DNA of 64,000 nucleotides, taken from contig NZ_JAMXST010000003.1 in the NCBI RefSeq assembly GCF_024124905.1, positions 62,001 through 126,000 of the forward strand, in the 5' to 3' direction. This document shows positions 9,624 to 17,951 of this stretch, in pieces. Numbering within the stretch: the stretch's first letter is position 1; each line of letters starts with the position of its first letter. The translations under genes and the position numbers were made by a program. This stretch comes from Cellulosimicrobium cellulans (GTDB lineage Bacteria; Actinomycetota; Actinomycetes; Actinomycetales; Cellulomonadaceae). Below the pieces are notes generated by a model, which did not search any database, had not been told where the DNA came from, and saw only the letters and a program-made list of their open reading frames with translations.

Positions 9624-10316
9624 ATGAGCCTCGCGAGCGGTCTCCAGGGGTACGTGATCGGCGCCGCCGGGACGCTGGGGGACGACGTCGAGGCGTCGCT
9701 CACGGTGTCGGAGCACGGGGTGGTCGCCCAGCTCGGCGGGGGCGCGGCCGGTGCCGTGCGGTGCGACCGGGCCGAGCTGCTCGCGGCCGAGGGACCCGGC
9801 CGGACGGCGCGGTCGCGGCACGCGACCCAGCTCGTGCCCGACGCGACCGACGAGCCGCGCTGGTCCGCCTGGCGGCTCGCGCTCGCCCGCGAGGGGTACT
9901 GCCGCGCGGTCGTGGCCCCGGCCGACGTGCGGCCCGGCGTCGTGATCGCGCTCACCCTCTACTCGCGCACCCCCGAGGCGTGGCCCGAACCGTCGGTCCG
10001 GGCCGCCGAGGCGCTGGTACGCCTCGTCGCCGGAGAGCTGAGGCTCCGGTCCGACGTCGGCGCGGACCCCCGGGCGGACCTCGCCCGGCGGCGCCGCGCC
10101 GAGGTGACCGTCCAGCGGGCGGCCGGGGTGCTCATGGCGCACGAGGAGACCACGGCGGGCGAGGCCCACGACGCGCTGCGCGCGACGGCACGACGGCGCG
10201 GGGTGGGCATCGTCGCGGCGGCGGAGACGGTCCTCCGCTCGGCCCCGCCGAGCCGACGCGTCGGCGAGATCGTGGAGCGGCGCACCGCGTGGGAGGACGA
10301 GTGGCCAGGACGATGA
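9624..10316 (+). CDS. GAF-like ANTAR regulator
   Basis: Roughly the first 150 residues resemble a degenerate GAF sensor (AVRCDRAELLAAEGPGRTAR, CRAVVAPADVRPGVVIALTL). The C-terminus has an ANTAR helix set (AEVTVQRAAGVLMAHEETTA, AHDALRATARRRGVGIVAAA). The ATG at 9624 gives 230 residues, the usual family length. An in-frame ATG at 9528 would add a proline/arginine-rich extension that looks non-conserved. First of three ANTAR genes in a row on this strand; 80 bp separate it from the next. Confidence 0.78.
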   Translation: MSLASGLQGYVIGAAGTLGDDVEASLTVSEHGVVAQLGGGAAGAVRCDRAELLAAEGPGRTARSRHATQLVPDATDEPRWSAWRLALAREGYCRAVVAPADVRPGVVIALTLYSRTPEAWPEPSVRAAEALVRLVAGELRLRSDVGADPRADLARRRRAEVTVQRAAGVLMAHEETTAGEAHDALRATARRRGVGIVAAAETVLRSAPPSRRVGEIVERRTAWEDEWPGR

Positions 10317-10396
10317 CCCTGCAGGTCGTGTCGCCGGGCGTGCGACCGCAGTGATGAAAGACTGACCGCGGTGGACGACGAGGACGGAGGCGGACG

Positions 10397-11104
10397 GTGG
10401 GCGCGTCAGAGCTGCTGGGACTCCTGGCGCGCGCGCTCGCCGCGGTCGACGACGACCTCCCCATGCCGGCGCGCCTGTGCCAGGCGTGCGCCACGGTCCT
10501 CGGCGCCCAGAGCGCCGCGCTGACCGTCGCCGCGACGTCGCACGACCGGCTCACCGTCGCCACGTCCGACGGCGTCGCGGGACGCATCGAGGACCTCGAG
10601 GAGATGCTCGGCGAGGGGCCGGCCCAGGTCGCGCTCACCGAGGACCGCGTCGTGGTGAGCGAGGTCGACGGGAGCCGCGACGCGAACGCGTTCCCCGTCT
10701 TCACGCACGTCGTCGGCGCGATCAGCGGACCCGCCACCTACCATGCCGTCCCCATGCACGCGGGCGGCCGGGTCATGGGCGTGCTCAGCCTCCTCACGGC
10801 GTCGGCGACGCTCGCCCGCGGGCCTCAGGACGTCCAGTTCCTCGCCGACGTCGTCGGGCTGTCGCTCCTGGGGGACCTCGACTCGCTCGACTGGTCGACG
10901 CGCGCCGAGGTGCACCAGGCGACGGGCATGGTGACCGCGCAGCTCCGCGTCGCCCCCGGTGACGCGCTCGCCGTGCTCCGGGCGCACGCGTTCGCCCGGT
11001 CGACGACGCTCGAGGAGGTCGCCGAGGACGTCGTCAGAAGACGGCTGAGCTTCACCTACGACGAGAGCAACGCCGTCCAGACGCAGAGGACCGAGGAACC
11101 ATGA
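10397..11104 (+). CDS. GAF-ANTAR regulator
   Basis: The GTG start at 10397 follows GGAGG with 6-bp spacing. Residues 10-160 form a GAF domain (CATVLGAQSAALTVAAT, LGEGPAQVALTEDRVVV, THVVGAISGPATYHAVPMH, GGRVMGVLSLLTAS). The ANTAR domain occupies about residues 170-225 (STRAEVHQATGMVTAQLRVA, ALAVLRAHAFARSTTLEEVA). The stop codon overlaps the ATG of the next gene (ATGA), so the two are translationally coupled and probably act together. Confidence 0.88.
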   Translation: MGASELLGLLARALAAVDDDLPMPARLCQACATVLGAQSAALTVAATSHDRLTVATSDGVAGRIEDLEEMLGEGPAQVALTEDRVVVSEVDGSRDANAFPVFTHVVGAISGPATYHAVPMHAGGRVMGVLSLLTASATLARGPQDVQFLADVVGLSLLGDLDSLDWSTRAEVHQATGMVTAQLRVAPGDALAVLRAHAFARSTTLEEVAEDVVRRRLSFTYDESNAVQTQRTEEP

Positions 11105-11799
11105 CGCCGCGAACCCCCACCGACTCCCTCGCGCAGGCGACCGCCGCTCTCCTCCGCGAGCACGACATCACCGACGTCCTGCACCACCTGACGCAGGACG
11201 CGGTGCACTTCTCCGGAGGCGACGCCGGCGGCGTCCTCGTCCGCACCAACGGCGAGCTGGAGATGCTCAGCGCGACCTCGCACACCGCGACGCACCTGGA
11301 GCTCTACCAGGCCCAGCGCACCGAGGGCCCGTGCGTCGACGTCTTCGCGTCCGAGTCACCCGTGGAGGCCGCGGGCGTCCCGGAGATACTCGAGCGCTGG
11401 CCCCACGTCGGTCCCGCGATCGTCGACGCCGGCTACCGCAGCGTCTTCACCACACCGCTCGTCTGGCAGGGCGGCGTCCTCGGCGGCCTCAACGTCTTCG
11501 GGCGCGAGCCCGTGGGCCCCTCGGAGGAGCAGCGCCGCATCCTGCGCGCGTTCGCCGACATGCTCACGCTCGCCGTCGCGCAGCCCGACCACCTGGGCGC
11601 GGAGGAGCTCACGCGCCACGTCGCGCGGGCGCTCGCGGGGCGGGCCGCCGTCGAGCAGGCCAAGGGTGCGCTCGCCTACCTGCTCGGTGTCGACATGGGC
11701 GCCGCGTACGACGAGCTCGTCCGCAGGTCCGAGCAGCAGGGTCGCTCCCTGAGCGCGACCGCCCTGGACATCCTGAGCGAGGCGCAGCGCCCGCGGTGA
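11101..11799 (+). CDS. GAF-ANTAR regulator (second of a coupled pair)
   Basis: The ATG at 11101 overlaps the upstream stop by 4 bp. The GAF domain spans about residues 15-165, with GGDAGGVLVRTNGELEMLSA, QAQRTEGPCVDVFAS (the conserved EGPC segment of ANTAR-linked GAF domains), GYRSVFTTPLVWQG and VLGGLNVFGREP. The ANTAR domain is residues 175-230 (RAAVEQAKGALAYLLGV, AYDELVRRSEQQGRSLSATA). The signal sensed is unknown. Confidence 0.88.
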   Translation: MTPRTPTDSLAQATAALLREHDITDVLHHLTQDAVHFSGGDAGGVLVRTNGELEMLSATSHTATHLELYQAQRTEGPCVDVFASESPVEAAGVPEILERWPHVGPAIVDAGYRSVFTTPLVWQGGVLGGLNVFGREPVGPSEEQRRILRAFADMLTLAVAQPDHLGAEELTRHVARALAGRAAVEQAKGALAYLLGVDMGAAYDELVRRSEQQGRSLSATALDILSEAQRPR

Positions 11800-11894
11800 C
11801 CCGGCAAGCCCCGACGCAGGCATCCGGGCGGGCTCGCCCGGGCGGGCGGTCGTAGGCTCGACGGCGTCCCGTCCGCCCGCCACAGGGAGCCGCC

Positions 11895-12911
11895 GTGCGC
11901 GCGACCGTCATCCACGCCCCGTACGACGTCCGCGTCGAGCAGCGCGACGACCCGCGACTGCTCGCACCGACCGACGCGATCGTGCGCGTCGAGGCCGCGT
12001 GCGTGTGCGGCTCGGACCTGTGGACGTACCGCGGGGCGAACCCGATCGACCACCCCGTGGCGATGGGCCACGAGTACGTCGGCACCGTCGAGGAGGTGGG
12101 CGCCGACGTCCGGACCGTGCGCCCGGGACAGCTCGTCGTCGGGTCGTTCTTCGCGTCCGACAACACGTGCCCGATCTGCCGCGCCGGCTACCAGACGTCG
12201 TGCGTCCACCGGGAGCCCGTGCGCGGCGCCCAGGCCGAGCTGCTGCGCGTCCCCCTCGCCGACGGGACGCTCGTCGCGACGCCCGAACGTCCCGACGACG
12301 ACCTGCTGCCCGGGCTGCTCACCGCGTCCGACGTCCTCGGCACCGGCTGGTTCGGCGCCCGCGAGGCGCAGGCGGGACCGGCCCGGACGATCGTGGTGGT
12401 GGGCGACGGCGCCGTCGGCCTGCTCGCGGTCCTCGCCGCCGCGCAGCTCGGGGCGGAGCAGGTCATCGCCATGAGCAGGCACGCGCCCCGCCAGGAGCTC
12501 GCGCGGGCGTTCGGCGCGACCGAGGTCGTCGCGGAGCGCGGCGACGACGGCGTCGCGCGCGTCCTGGATCTCACCGACGGGCTCGGCGCGCACGGCGTGG
12601 TGGAGGCGGTCGGCACGCCGGAGTCGGTGGCCCAGGCGCTCGGCGCCGTGCGCCCCGGCGGACACGTCGGCGTCGTCGGGCTGCCGCACGGCGTCGAGCT
12701 TCCCGTCGTCGACATGTTCTACCGGCACGTGCACTGGTCGGGCGGCCCGGCGCCGGTCCGCCGGTACCTGCCCGAGCTGATGGACCTCGTCCTCGAGCGT
12801 CGCATCGACCCCGCGCGCGTGTTCGACCTCGAGCTGTCGCTCGACGACGCGGCCGAGGGCTACGCCGCCATGGACGAGCGCCGCGCGATCAAGTCCCTGC
12901 TGCGCCCCTGA
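11895..12911 (+). CDS. Zinc-dependent alcohol dehydrogenase-family protein
   Basis: A medium-chain dehydrogenase/reductase of 338 residues. The N-terminal catalytic domain has CVCGSDLWTYRG (zinc-ligand Cys), MGHEYVGTVEEVG (the GHE motif), and NTCPICRAGYQTSCVH, which retains three of the four structural-zinc cysteines. The Rossmann fold has VVVGDGAVGLLAVLAAAQLGA. The GTG start follows a weak GGGAG. No operon partner, so the substrate (probably a small alcohol or aldehyde) is unknown. Confidence 0.88.
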   Translation: MRATVIHAPYDVRVEQRDDPRLLAPTDAIVRVEAACVCGSDLWTYRGANPIDHPVAMGHEYVGTVEEVGADVRTVRPGQLVVGSFFASDNTCPICRAGYQTSCVHREPVRGAQAELLRVPLADGTLVATPERPDDDLLPGLLTASDVLGTGWFGAREAQAGPARTIVVVGDGAVGLLAVLAAAQLGAEQVIAMSRHAPRQELARAFGATEVVAERGDDGVARVLDLTDGLGAHGVVEAVGTPESVAQALGAVRPGGHVGVVGLPHGVELPVVDMFYRHVHWSGGPAPVRRYLPELMDLVLERRIDPARVFDLELSLDDAAEGYAAMDERRAIKSLLRP

Positions 12912-12988
12912 CGCCGGCCACGGACGCCCGCGCCACCGGCGAGGCCGTCCGTGTGCGAGCAGCGGCTCCCGGCGGGACCATCGCTGAC

Positions 12989-13507
12989 GTGGGACGTCGC
13001 GCGCGCATCACCCGCTCCGGGGCCGTGCCGAGGCACGCGCACGCGCTCGTGCTCGCGCTCGTGCTCGGGACGACCGCGGGCTGCACGGTGAGCCGGCAGG
13101 ACCCCGGGCAGGCGACCGCGGCCGTGGCCGACGCGCTCGCCCAGGCCGGGTCGGCGGTCGAGACGACGCGGCTCACCGTGCGCCTGCTCGACGCCGACCG
13201 CGTCACCACGCCCGTCGCGGACGCCGCGGTGCTGGACCAGGTGCGCGTGCTCGAGGAGTCCACCACGGCGCTCACGACCCTCGTCCCGCCCGACGACGTC
13301 TCGTCCGCGCAGCGCGACGCCGGTCTGGTGGCCGTCGCGGACGCGACGCGCGAGGTGGTCGCGGCGCGCGCGTGGGTCGCGCGCGAGGCGGGCGGCGACC
13401 TGTCGGAGGCCGGTGCGGTCCCGCTCACGGCGTCCGAGCTCGAGGCCGACCTGGCCCGCGCCGCCGACGACGTGGACACGGCCCTGGCCCTGGCGGGTGG
13501 CGCGTGA
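12989..13507 (+). CDS. Putative lipoprotein, first gene of the NRAMP-like operon
   Basis: From GTG at 12989, residues 1-33 make a signal peptide ending in the lipobox LGTTAGC, so the mature protein is probably a membrane-anchored lipoprotein. The rest is alpha-helical and rich in Ala, Asp and Val, with no recognised domain. An alternative GTG at 13025 would still keep the lipobox. Its stop overlaps the GTG of the transporter gene (GTGA), suggesting a function linked to that transporter. Confidence 0.7.
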   Translation: MGRRARITRSGAVPRHAHALVLALVLGTTAGCTVSRQDPGQATAAVADALAQAGSAVETTRLTVRLLDADRVTTPVADAAVLDQVRVLEESTTALTTLVPPDDVSSAQRDAGLVAVADATREVVAARAWVAREAGGDLSEAGAVPLTASELEADLARAADDVDTALALAGGA

Positions 13508-14733
13508 AGCGGCTCCTCGGGGTCGCGCTCGGGATCCTCACGGCGATCGGCGGGTTCGTCGACATCGGGGACCTGGTCACGAACGCCGTCGTCGGGTCGC
13601 GGTTCGGGCTGTCGCTCGTGTGGGTCGTGGTCGTCGGCGTCGTCGGCATCTGCCTGTTCGCGTCGATGTCCGGCCGCGTGGCGGCGGTGAGCGGGCGCGC
13701 GACGTTCGAGATCATCCGCGAGCGCCTCGGCCCCCGCGCGGCGGGCGCGAACCTCGCGTCGTCGTTCGCGATCAACCTGCTCACGCTCACGGCCGAGGTG
13801 GGCGGCATCGCGCTCGCGCTGCACCTCGCGAGCAGCGTCGAGCCGCGGCTGTGGATCCCGGTGGCGGCGCTCGCCGTCTGGCTCGTGCTGTGGCGCGTGA
13901 AGTTCCAGGTCATGGAGAACGTCGCGGGGCTGCTCGGGCTCCTGCTCGTGGGGTTCGGGGTCGCGCTCTTCCTGCTCGGCCCGGACTGGGGTGAGCTGCT
14001 GCGCCAGGCCGTGCCGCCCTCTCCCCCGGCGACGGAGCACGTCGCGACGTACTGGTACTACGCCGTCGCGCTGTTCGGGGCCGCGATGACGCCGTACGAG
14101 GTGTTCTTCTTCTCGTCCGGCGCCGTCGAGGAGGGGTGGACCGCGAAGGACCTCGCGCAGAACCGGGTCAACGTGCTCGTCGGGTTCCCGCTCGGCGGGC
14201 TGCTGTCCGTCGCGATCGCCGCGTGCGCGGCCGTGGTGCTCCTCCCGGCGGGCATCGAGGTCTCGTCGCTGTCGCAGATCGTGCTGCCCGTGGCGGAGGC
14301 CGGCGGGACGCTCCTGCTCGCGGTCGTGATCGTCGGGATCGTCGCGGCGACGTTCGGCGCGGCGCTGGAGACCGCGCTGTCGAGCGGCTACACGCTCGCG
14401 CAGTACCTCGGCTGGTCGTGGGGGAAGTTCCGCCGCCCGGCCCGCGCCGCGCGCTTCCACGTGTCGATGGTCGTCGCGCTGCTGCTCGCTGTGGCGATCC
14501 TCATGACGAGCGTCGACCCGGTGGCGGTCACCGAGATGTCCGTCGTGTTCTCCGCCGTCGCGCTGCCCCTCACGTACGTGCCGATCCTCCTCGTCGCGAA
14601 CGACCCCGAGTACATGGGCGAGCACGTCAACGGGCGCGCGACCAACGCGCTCGGCATGGTGTACCTGGTGATCGTGGTCGCCGCGGCCGTCGCGGCGATA
14701 CCCCTGATGATCGCGACGGGAGCGGGGTCATGA
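13504..14733 (+). CDS. NRAMP-family divalent-metal transporter homologue with altered metal site
   Basis: 409 residues with about 11 hydrophobic segments, matching the NRAMP fold. TM1 reads GGFVDIGDLVTNAVVGSRFG, aligned with the classical DPGN motif but carrying DIGD. TM6 reads FGAAMTPYEVFFFSSG where classical members have MPH, so the metal-binding Met aligns with Thr and the His with Tyr, followed by Glu. Loss of the soft-ligand Met suggests a harder ion such as Mg2+, as in NRAMP-related magnesium transporters; this is inference. Translationally coupled to the lipoprotein upstream and to the small PRC-barrel-like gene downstream. Confidence 0.82.
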   Translation: MKRLLGVALGILTAIGGFVDIGDLVTNAVVGSRFGLSLVWVVVVGVVGICLFASMSGRVAAVSGRATFEIIRERLGPRAAGANLASSFAINLLTLTAEVGGIALALHLASSVEPRLWIPVAALAVWLVLWRVKFQVMENVAGLLGLLLVGFGVALFLLGPDWGELLRQAVPPSPPATEHVATYWYYAVALFGAAMTPYEVFFFSSGAVEEGWTAKDLAQNRVNVLVGFPLGGLLSVAIAACAAVVLLPAGIEVSSLSQIVLPVAEAGGTLLLAVVIVGIVAATFGAALETALSSGYTLAQYLGWSWGKFRRPARAARFHVSMVVALLLAVAILMTSVDPVAVTEMSVVFSAVALPLTYVPILLVANDPEYMGEHVNGRATNALGMVYLVIVVAAAVAAIPLMIATGAGS

Positions 14734-15158
14734 GCCGGGACGCCTCCACGCCGACGGGGGTGCGCGTCGTGGACGCGCGCCTGCACCTGCTGAGCCGCCA
14801 GGTGCTCGACGTCGACGGCGAGCCGGTCACGACCGTCGACGACCTCGAGCTCGTCGCCACGGACGGCGCGGACGGCAGCGCTCGGGACGACGGGCCGCGC
14901 GACGCGGTGCCCGGCGAGCCGGCGGAGGTCGGCGCGATCCTCACCGGCCCGGTGCTCGTGACGCGCCTCCTCGGCGGCCGACCGCCCGCGTCACGCTGGG
15001 AACGGGTCCGGTGGGCCGACGTCGGGCACGTGGGGACGGCGCTCGAGCTCACCGTCCGCGCGGACTCGCTCGACCTGCACTGGACCGAGGACTGGCTGCG
15101 CGAGCACGTCGTCGGCCGCGTCCCCGGCGGCCGGCACGACCCCGAGGAGGAACCGTGA
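14730..15158 (+). CDS. Small PRC-barrel-like protein
   Basis: 142 residues starting from an ATG that overlaps the transporter stop (ATGA). RVVDARLHLLSRQVLDVDGE, then PVTTVDDLELVA, resembles a PRC-barrel beta-unit; a second part has LTGPVLVTRLLG and RVRWADVGHVGTALELTV. Soluble, no membrane segment. It may be a cytosolic regulator of the transporter. The domain assignment is by pattern only. Confidence 0.6.
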   Translation: MSRDASTPTGVRVVDARLHLLSRQVLDVDGEPVTTVDDLELVATDGADGSARDDGPRDAVPGEPAEVGAILTGPVLVTRLLGGRPPASRWERVRWADVGHVGTALELTVRADSLDLHWTEDWLREHVVGRVPGGRHDPEEEP

Positions 15159-15568
15159 TCCTCGGCGACCTGCTCGACGCGCACGTCCTGGGCCCGGACG
15201 GCGAGGGCCTCGGCTTCCTCGTGGACGTCCGGCTCGCGCTCGACACGCTGCCCGACGGCGGCCCGTCCGACGCCGGGGACGACCCCGACGACGCGCACCC
15301 GGAGGACCGTGCCCTGAGCGCGAGCGTCCGGCGACGCAGCCGGGTCGGGCGGGCGCGCGTCGTCGGGATCCTCGTGAGCCCGCGCACGGGCGGGTCGTTC
15401 CTCGGGTACGAACGCACGGGCGTCACCGCTCCGTGGCCGGTCCCGCAGCTCGTGCGTCGCCGGCACCGCGGGACGTTCCTCGTGCCGTGGGACGACGTCG
15501 CCGCCGTCGGGCAGGGCGAGGTCCGCCTCGCGCCGGGGTACCGGCAGGACGACGCCGCCCTGCCGTGA
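15155..15568 (+). CDS. Small PRC-barrel-like protein, last gene of the operon
   Basis: 137 residues from a GTG overlapping the previous stop. LGDLLDAHVLGPDGEGLGFL, then VDVRLALD, is a PRC-barrel-like opening; VVGILVSPRTGGSFLGYER and HRGTFLVPWDDVAAVGQGEV follow the same fold logic. An Asp/Pro-rich linker separates the halves. No catalytic motif is seen. Together with the previous gene it makes a pair of similar small proteins coupled to the NRAMP-like transporter. Confidence 0.6.
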   Translation: MILGDLLDAHVLGPDGEGLGFLVDVRLALDTLPDGGPSDAGDDPDDAHPEDRALSASVRRRSRVGRARVVGILVSPRTGGSFLGYERTGVTAPWPVPQLVRRRHRGTFLVPWDDVAAVGQGEVRLAPGYRQDDAALP

Positions 15569-15775
15569 CGTCGGGCGCGACGGCCGGCCCGAGAGGCACT
15601 CCCGGTCGGGAGAGGCACCTCCGCGTGCAGCGCCTGCCCGGGGCGCAGCGCTCGGCGCGTTGCGAGCGGGCCGGGGCCCCGCGACGCTGGACGGGACGGT
15701 GAAGCCACCCGCCGTCGGCCGTCCGGGCGGAGGCACGAGGACACCGTCGCCCTGCCCGGCGACACGGGAGGACCC

Positions 15776-16381
15776 ATGAAGGCGCTGTTCGTGAGCTGCA
15801 CGCTCAAGAAGTCCCCGGAGCCGTCCAACACCGAGGCGCTCGGGCGGGTGGTCGCCGAGGCGCTGCAGGACCGCGGCGTCGAGGTCGAGCACGTGCGGCT
15901 CGTCGACCTCGACGTCCTGCCGGGCGTCGTCACCGACGCCGGTGCGGGCGACGACTGGCCGCGCGTGCACGAGCGGCTGCTGGCGTCGCAGATCCTCGTC
16001 GTCCTCACGCCCACGTGGCTGGGCCGCCCGTCGTCGGTCGCCCAGCGCATGCTCGAGCGCATGGACGCGATGCTCTCCGAGGACGGGCCCGACGGCGCGC
16101 CGGTCGCCTACAACCGGGTGGCGGGCGTGGTGGTGACGGGCAACGAGGACGGCGCGCACCACGTCATCTCGGAGGTCAGCGGCGCGCTCGCCGACATCGG
16201 CTACACGATCCCCGGCCAGGCCTGGACCTACTGGAACCAGGGTCCCGGCCCGGGCCCGGACTACGTGCAGACCGGCCACGGCCACGAGTGGGCCCGAGAG
16301 ACGGGCCGCCTCATGGCGCACAACCTGCACGCGGTCGCGACGGCGCTCCAGGAGCATCCCGTCCCCGCCCCGGGGTCGTGA
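15776..16381 (+). CDS. Flavodoxin/NADPH-dependent FMN reductase-like protein
   Basis: 201 residues. The N-terminus MKALFVSCTLKKSPEPSNTE is the phosphate-binding loop after strand 1 of the flavodoxin fold. LVVLTPTWLGRPSSVAQRM (after an initial I) and GVVVTGNEDGAHHVISEVSG give the FMN-binding loops. A strong GGGAGG site lies before the ATG. Predicted cytosolic flavoprotein with quinone or azo-reductase-like activity; substrate not determinable. Convergent with the crcB operon, 72 bp apart. Confidence 0.85.
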   Translation: MKALFVSCTLKKSPEPSNTEALGRVVAEALQDRGVEVEHVRLVDLDVLPGVVTDAGAGDDWPRVHERLLASQILVVLTPTWLGRPSSVAQRMLERMDAMLSEDGPDGAPVAYNRVAGVVVTGNEDGAHHVISEVSGALADIGYTIPGQAWTYWNQGPGPGPDYVQTGHGHEWARETGRLMAHNLHAVATALQEHPVPAPGS

Positions 16382-16453
16382 TCGCCCGGCCTACGACTCC
16401 GCGATGCGCTTGATCGCCGCGAGCCGGCGGTGCGTCGCATCGATCACGCCCGC

Positions 16454-16831
16454 TCACGCACCCCCGGCCGCGATCCCCGCCACCGCGGCCGCGAGGCACA
16501 CGACGAGCATCCCGAGCGCGTGCAGCAGCGCGACGGCACCGCGGCCCGCGAGCAGCAGGCGCGCGCCCTCGACCGACGCCGTCGAGAACGTCGAGTAGCC
16601 GCCCAGGAAGCCGACCCCGAGCACCGCCGCGACGTCGCCGTGGCCCGGGTGCGTCACGCCCCAGCCCGTGAGCAGCCCCAGCAGGAAGCACGCGCTGACG
16701 TTCACGACGACCGTGCCGAGCGGCGTCGACCACCGGTTGTGCCGGGCCACGAGCGTGTCCAGCAGGAACCGCGACGCCGCGCCGAGCCCGCCGGCGAGGG
16801 CGACGAGCACCAGCTCGGGGACGCCCGTCAC
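16454..16831 (-). CDS. crcB: CrcB/Fluc fluoride channel subunit (second copy)
   Basis: 125 residues, four hydrophobic helices. Fluc motifs are clear: GGLGAASRFLLD in TM1, PLGTVVVNVSACFLLGLLTG (the conserved Asn of TM2) and GFLGGYSTFSTASVEGARLL (the GxxGxxTTFSTF region of TM3). Fluoride channels of this family are dual-topology dimers; a pair of paralogous genes usually means a heterodimer with fixed opposite topologies. The GTG start overlaps the stop of the other crcB gene by 4 bp. A fluoride riboswitch leads the operon. Confidence 0.93.
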   Translation of the reverse strand: MTGVPELVLVALAGGLGAASRFLLDTLVARHNRWSTPLGTVVVNVSACFLLGLLTGWGVTHPGHGDVAAVLGVGFLGGYSTFSTASVEGARLLLAGRGAVALLHALGMLVVCLAAAVAGIAAGGA

Positions 16832-17265
16832 CGCGCCCCACCGCCCCGGGCGACCAGCCGCCGTCGGGCCACGGCGGCGAGCGCGATCCCGCCTGCCGCG
16901 GCCGCGACGCCGAGCGCGACGCTCCCCAGCGCGTACGCCGCGCCGAGCGCGGCGTGCCCCCCGCTCGCCAGCCGCTCGACCTCGACGGCGAACGTCGAGT
17001 ACGTCGTGAACCCGCCGAGCACGCCGGTCCCGCCGCCGAGCCGCACGCCCCGCCGCCACCCGGCGTCCGGTCCCGAGCGGAGCAGCGTCTCGAGCAGCGC
17101 GCCGAGCACGAACGACCCGGCGAGGTTGATCCAGAACGTCGTCCACGGCCACGACCCGGGCACGGGGGCGAACGCCTGCTCGAGGAGCGCGCGCGCCGTC
17201 GTGCCGACCGCTCCCCCGAGCGCGACGAGCCCCGCGAGCGCGAGGAGCGGCGTCCCTCGTCTCAC
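16828..17265 (-). CDS. crcB: CrcB/Fluc fluoride channel subunit (first copy)
   Basis: 145 residues with four helices. GGAVGTTARALLEQAF, WTTFWINLAGSFVLGALLET (the conserved Asn after the tryptophan segment) and GGFTTYSTFAVEVERL match the Fluc ion-pathway motifs. The GTG start at 17265 overlaps the stop of the universal stress protein gene, and its own stop overlaps the next crcB start. With its partner it probably forms a heterodimeric F- exporter in the cytoplasmic membrane. Confidence 0.93.
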   Translation of the reverse strand: MRRGTPLLALAGLVALGGAVGTTARALLEQAFAPVPGSWPWTTFWINLAGSFVLGALLETLLRSGPDAGWRRGVRLGGGTGVLGGFTTYSTFAVEVERLASGGHAALGAAYALGSVALGVAAAAGGIALAAVARRRLVARGGGAR

Positions 17266-17810
17266 CTCTCCCACGGCGTGCGGAGCTCCTTCCAGTCCAC
17301 GACCGCGAGCGGGACCGTGAGCACCGGCCGGTGCTGGTGGTGGGCGAGGTGCGCGGCGACGGACCCCTCGCCGAGCTCGCGCAGGTGCGCGGTCGACCCG
17401 GGCGCGCGCGTCCCGACGACGATCACCGCGGCGTCGACCGCCCGCGCGAGGTGCGTCAGCGCGCGGTCGGGGCGACCCGCGAGGTAGCGCAGCTCCCACG
17501 CCACGCCCGTGCCCCGCAGCGCCTCCTCGACCTCGGCCCGCAGCCCGGCCTCGACCTCCTGCCAGGAGTCGTCGGCGGAGTCCGGGTCGAGCGGCGCGTG
17601 CGTCACCGAGCCGTCGGGGTGCTCCTCGACCACGTGGCGCGAGGTGTCGGCGTACCCGGCGACCACGCGGGACCCGGCGGCGTCCGCCCAGGCCGCGGCC
17701 GTGCGGACCACGAGCGGGTCCCCGCCGGGGACCACACCGACGACGACGGGGTGCCCTGCGAACGGGACCATGCGGTCGAGCGCGGGCTGGGGCACGCGTC
17801 TGGCTCTCAT
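17262..17810 (-). CDS. Universal stress protein (UspA family) heading the fluoride operon
   Basis: 182 residues. The Usp fold is shown by PVVVGVVPGGDPLVVRTAAA at the start and by the nucleotide-loop region VDAAVIVVGTRAPGSTAHL, then GEGSVAAHLAHHQHRPVLTV near the end. ATG at 17810 follows GGAAGAGG; an internal ATG at 17772 would remove a basic extension. It is first in a coupled three-gene operon with two crcB genes under a fluoride riboswitch, so a role in the fluoride response is likely. Confidence 0.9.
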   Translation of the reverse strand: MRARRVPQPALDRMVPFAGHPVVVGVVPGGDPLVVRTAAAWADAAGSRVVAGYADTSRHVVEEHPDGSVTHAPLDPDSADDSWQEVEAGLRAEVEEALRGTGVAWELRYLAGRPDRALTHLARAVDAAVIVVGTRAPGSTAHLRELGEGSVAAHLAHHQHRPVLTVPLAVVDWKELRTPWER

Positions 17811-17822
17811 GCGGACCTCTTC

Positions 17823-17845
17823 CCGCGGGCAGCACCCTGCCCGCC
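17823..17845 (-). promoter_or_regulatory. Hairpin between fluoride aptamer and ribosome-binding site
   Basis: Reading on the minus strand, GCGGGCAG-GGTG-CTGCCCGC forms a strong stem immediately before GGGAAGAGG, the ribosome-binding site of the stress-protein gene. It is the likely expression platform of the riboswitch. No U tract is present, so translational control or factor-dependent termination is as likely as intrinsic termination. Confidence 0.6.
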
Positions 17846-17850
17846 GACGT

Positions 17851-17920
17851 GCGACGAGGCAGGAACCATCAGCCCTGGCGGCGGTTCGGGCGGCTACGCC
17901 CCGGCGGGATCCATCACCGC
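17851..17920 (-). ncRNA. Fluoride riboswitch (crcB motif)
   Basis: On the minus strand the leader has GGTGATGGATCCCGCC (17918 downward), a variable arm, then GGGCTGATGGTTCCTGCC (17875 downward). These match the two conserved parts of the crcB RNA motif (GGNGATGG...CGCC and CTGATG-CTCCTGC-like). It lies just upstream of usp-crcB-crcB, the expected gene context. The class binds fluoride and turns on fluoride-resistance genes. Confidence 0.9.
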
Positions 17921-17951
17921 ACCCAGGGTACCCAGGCGCGCCGTCGACCGC

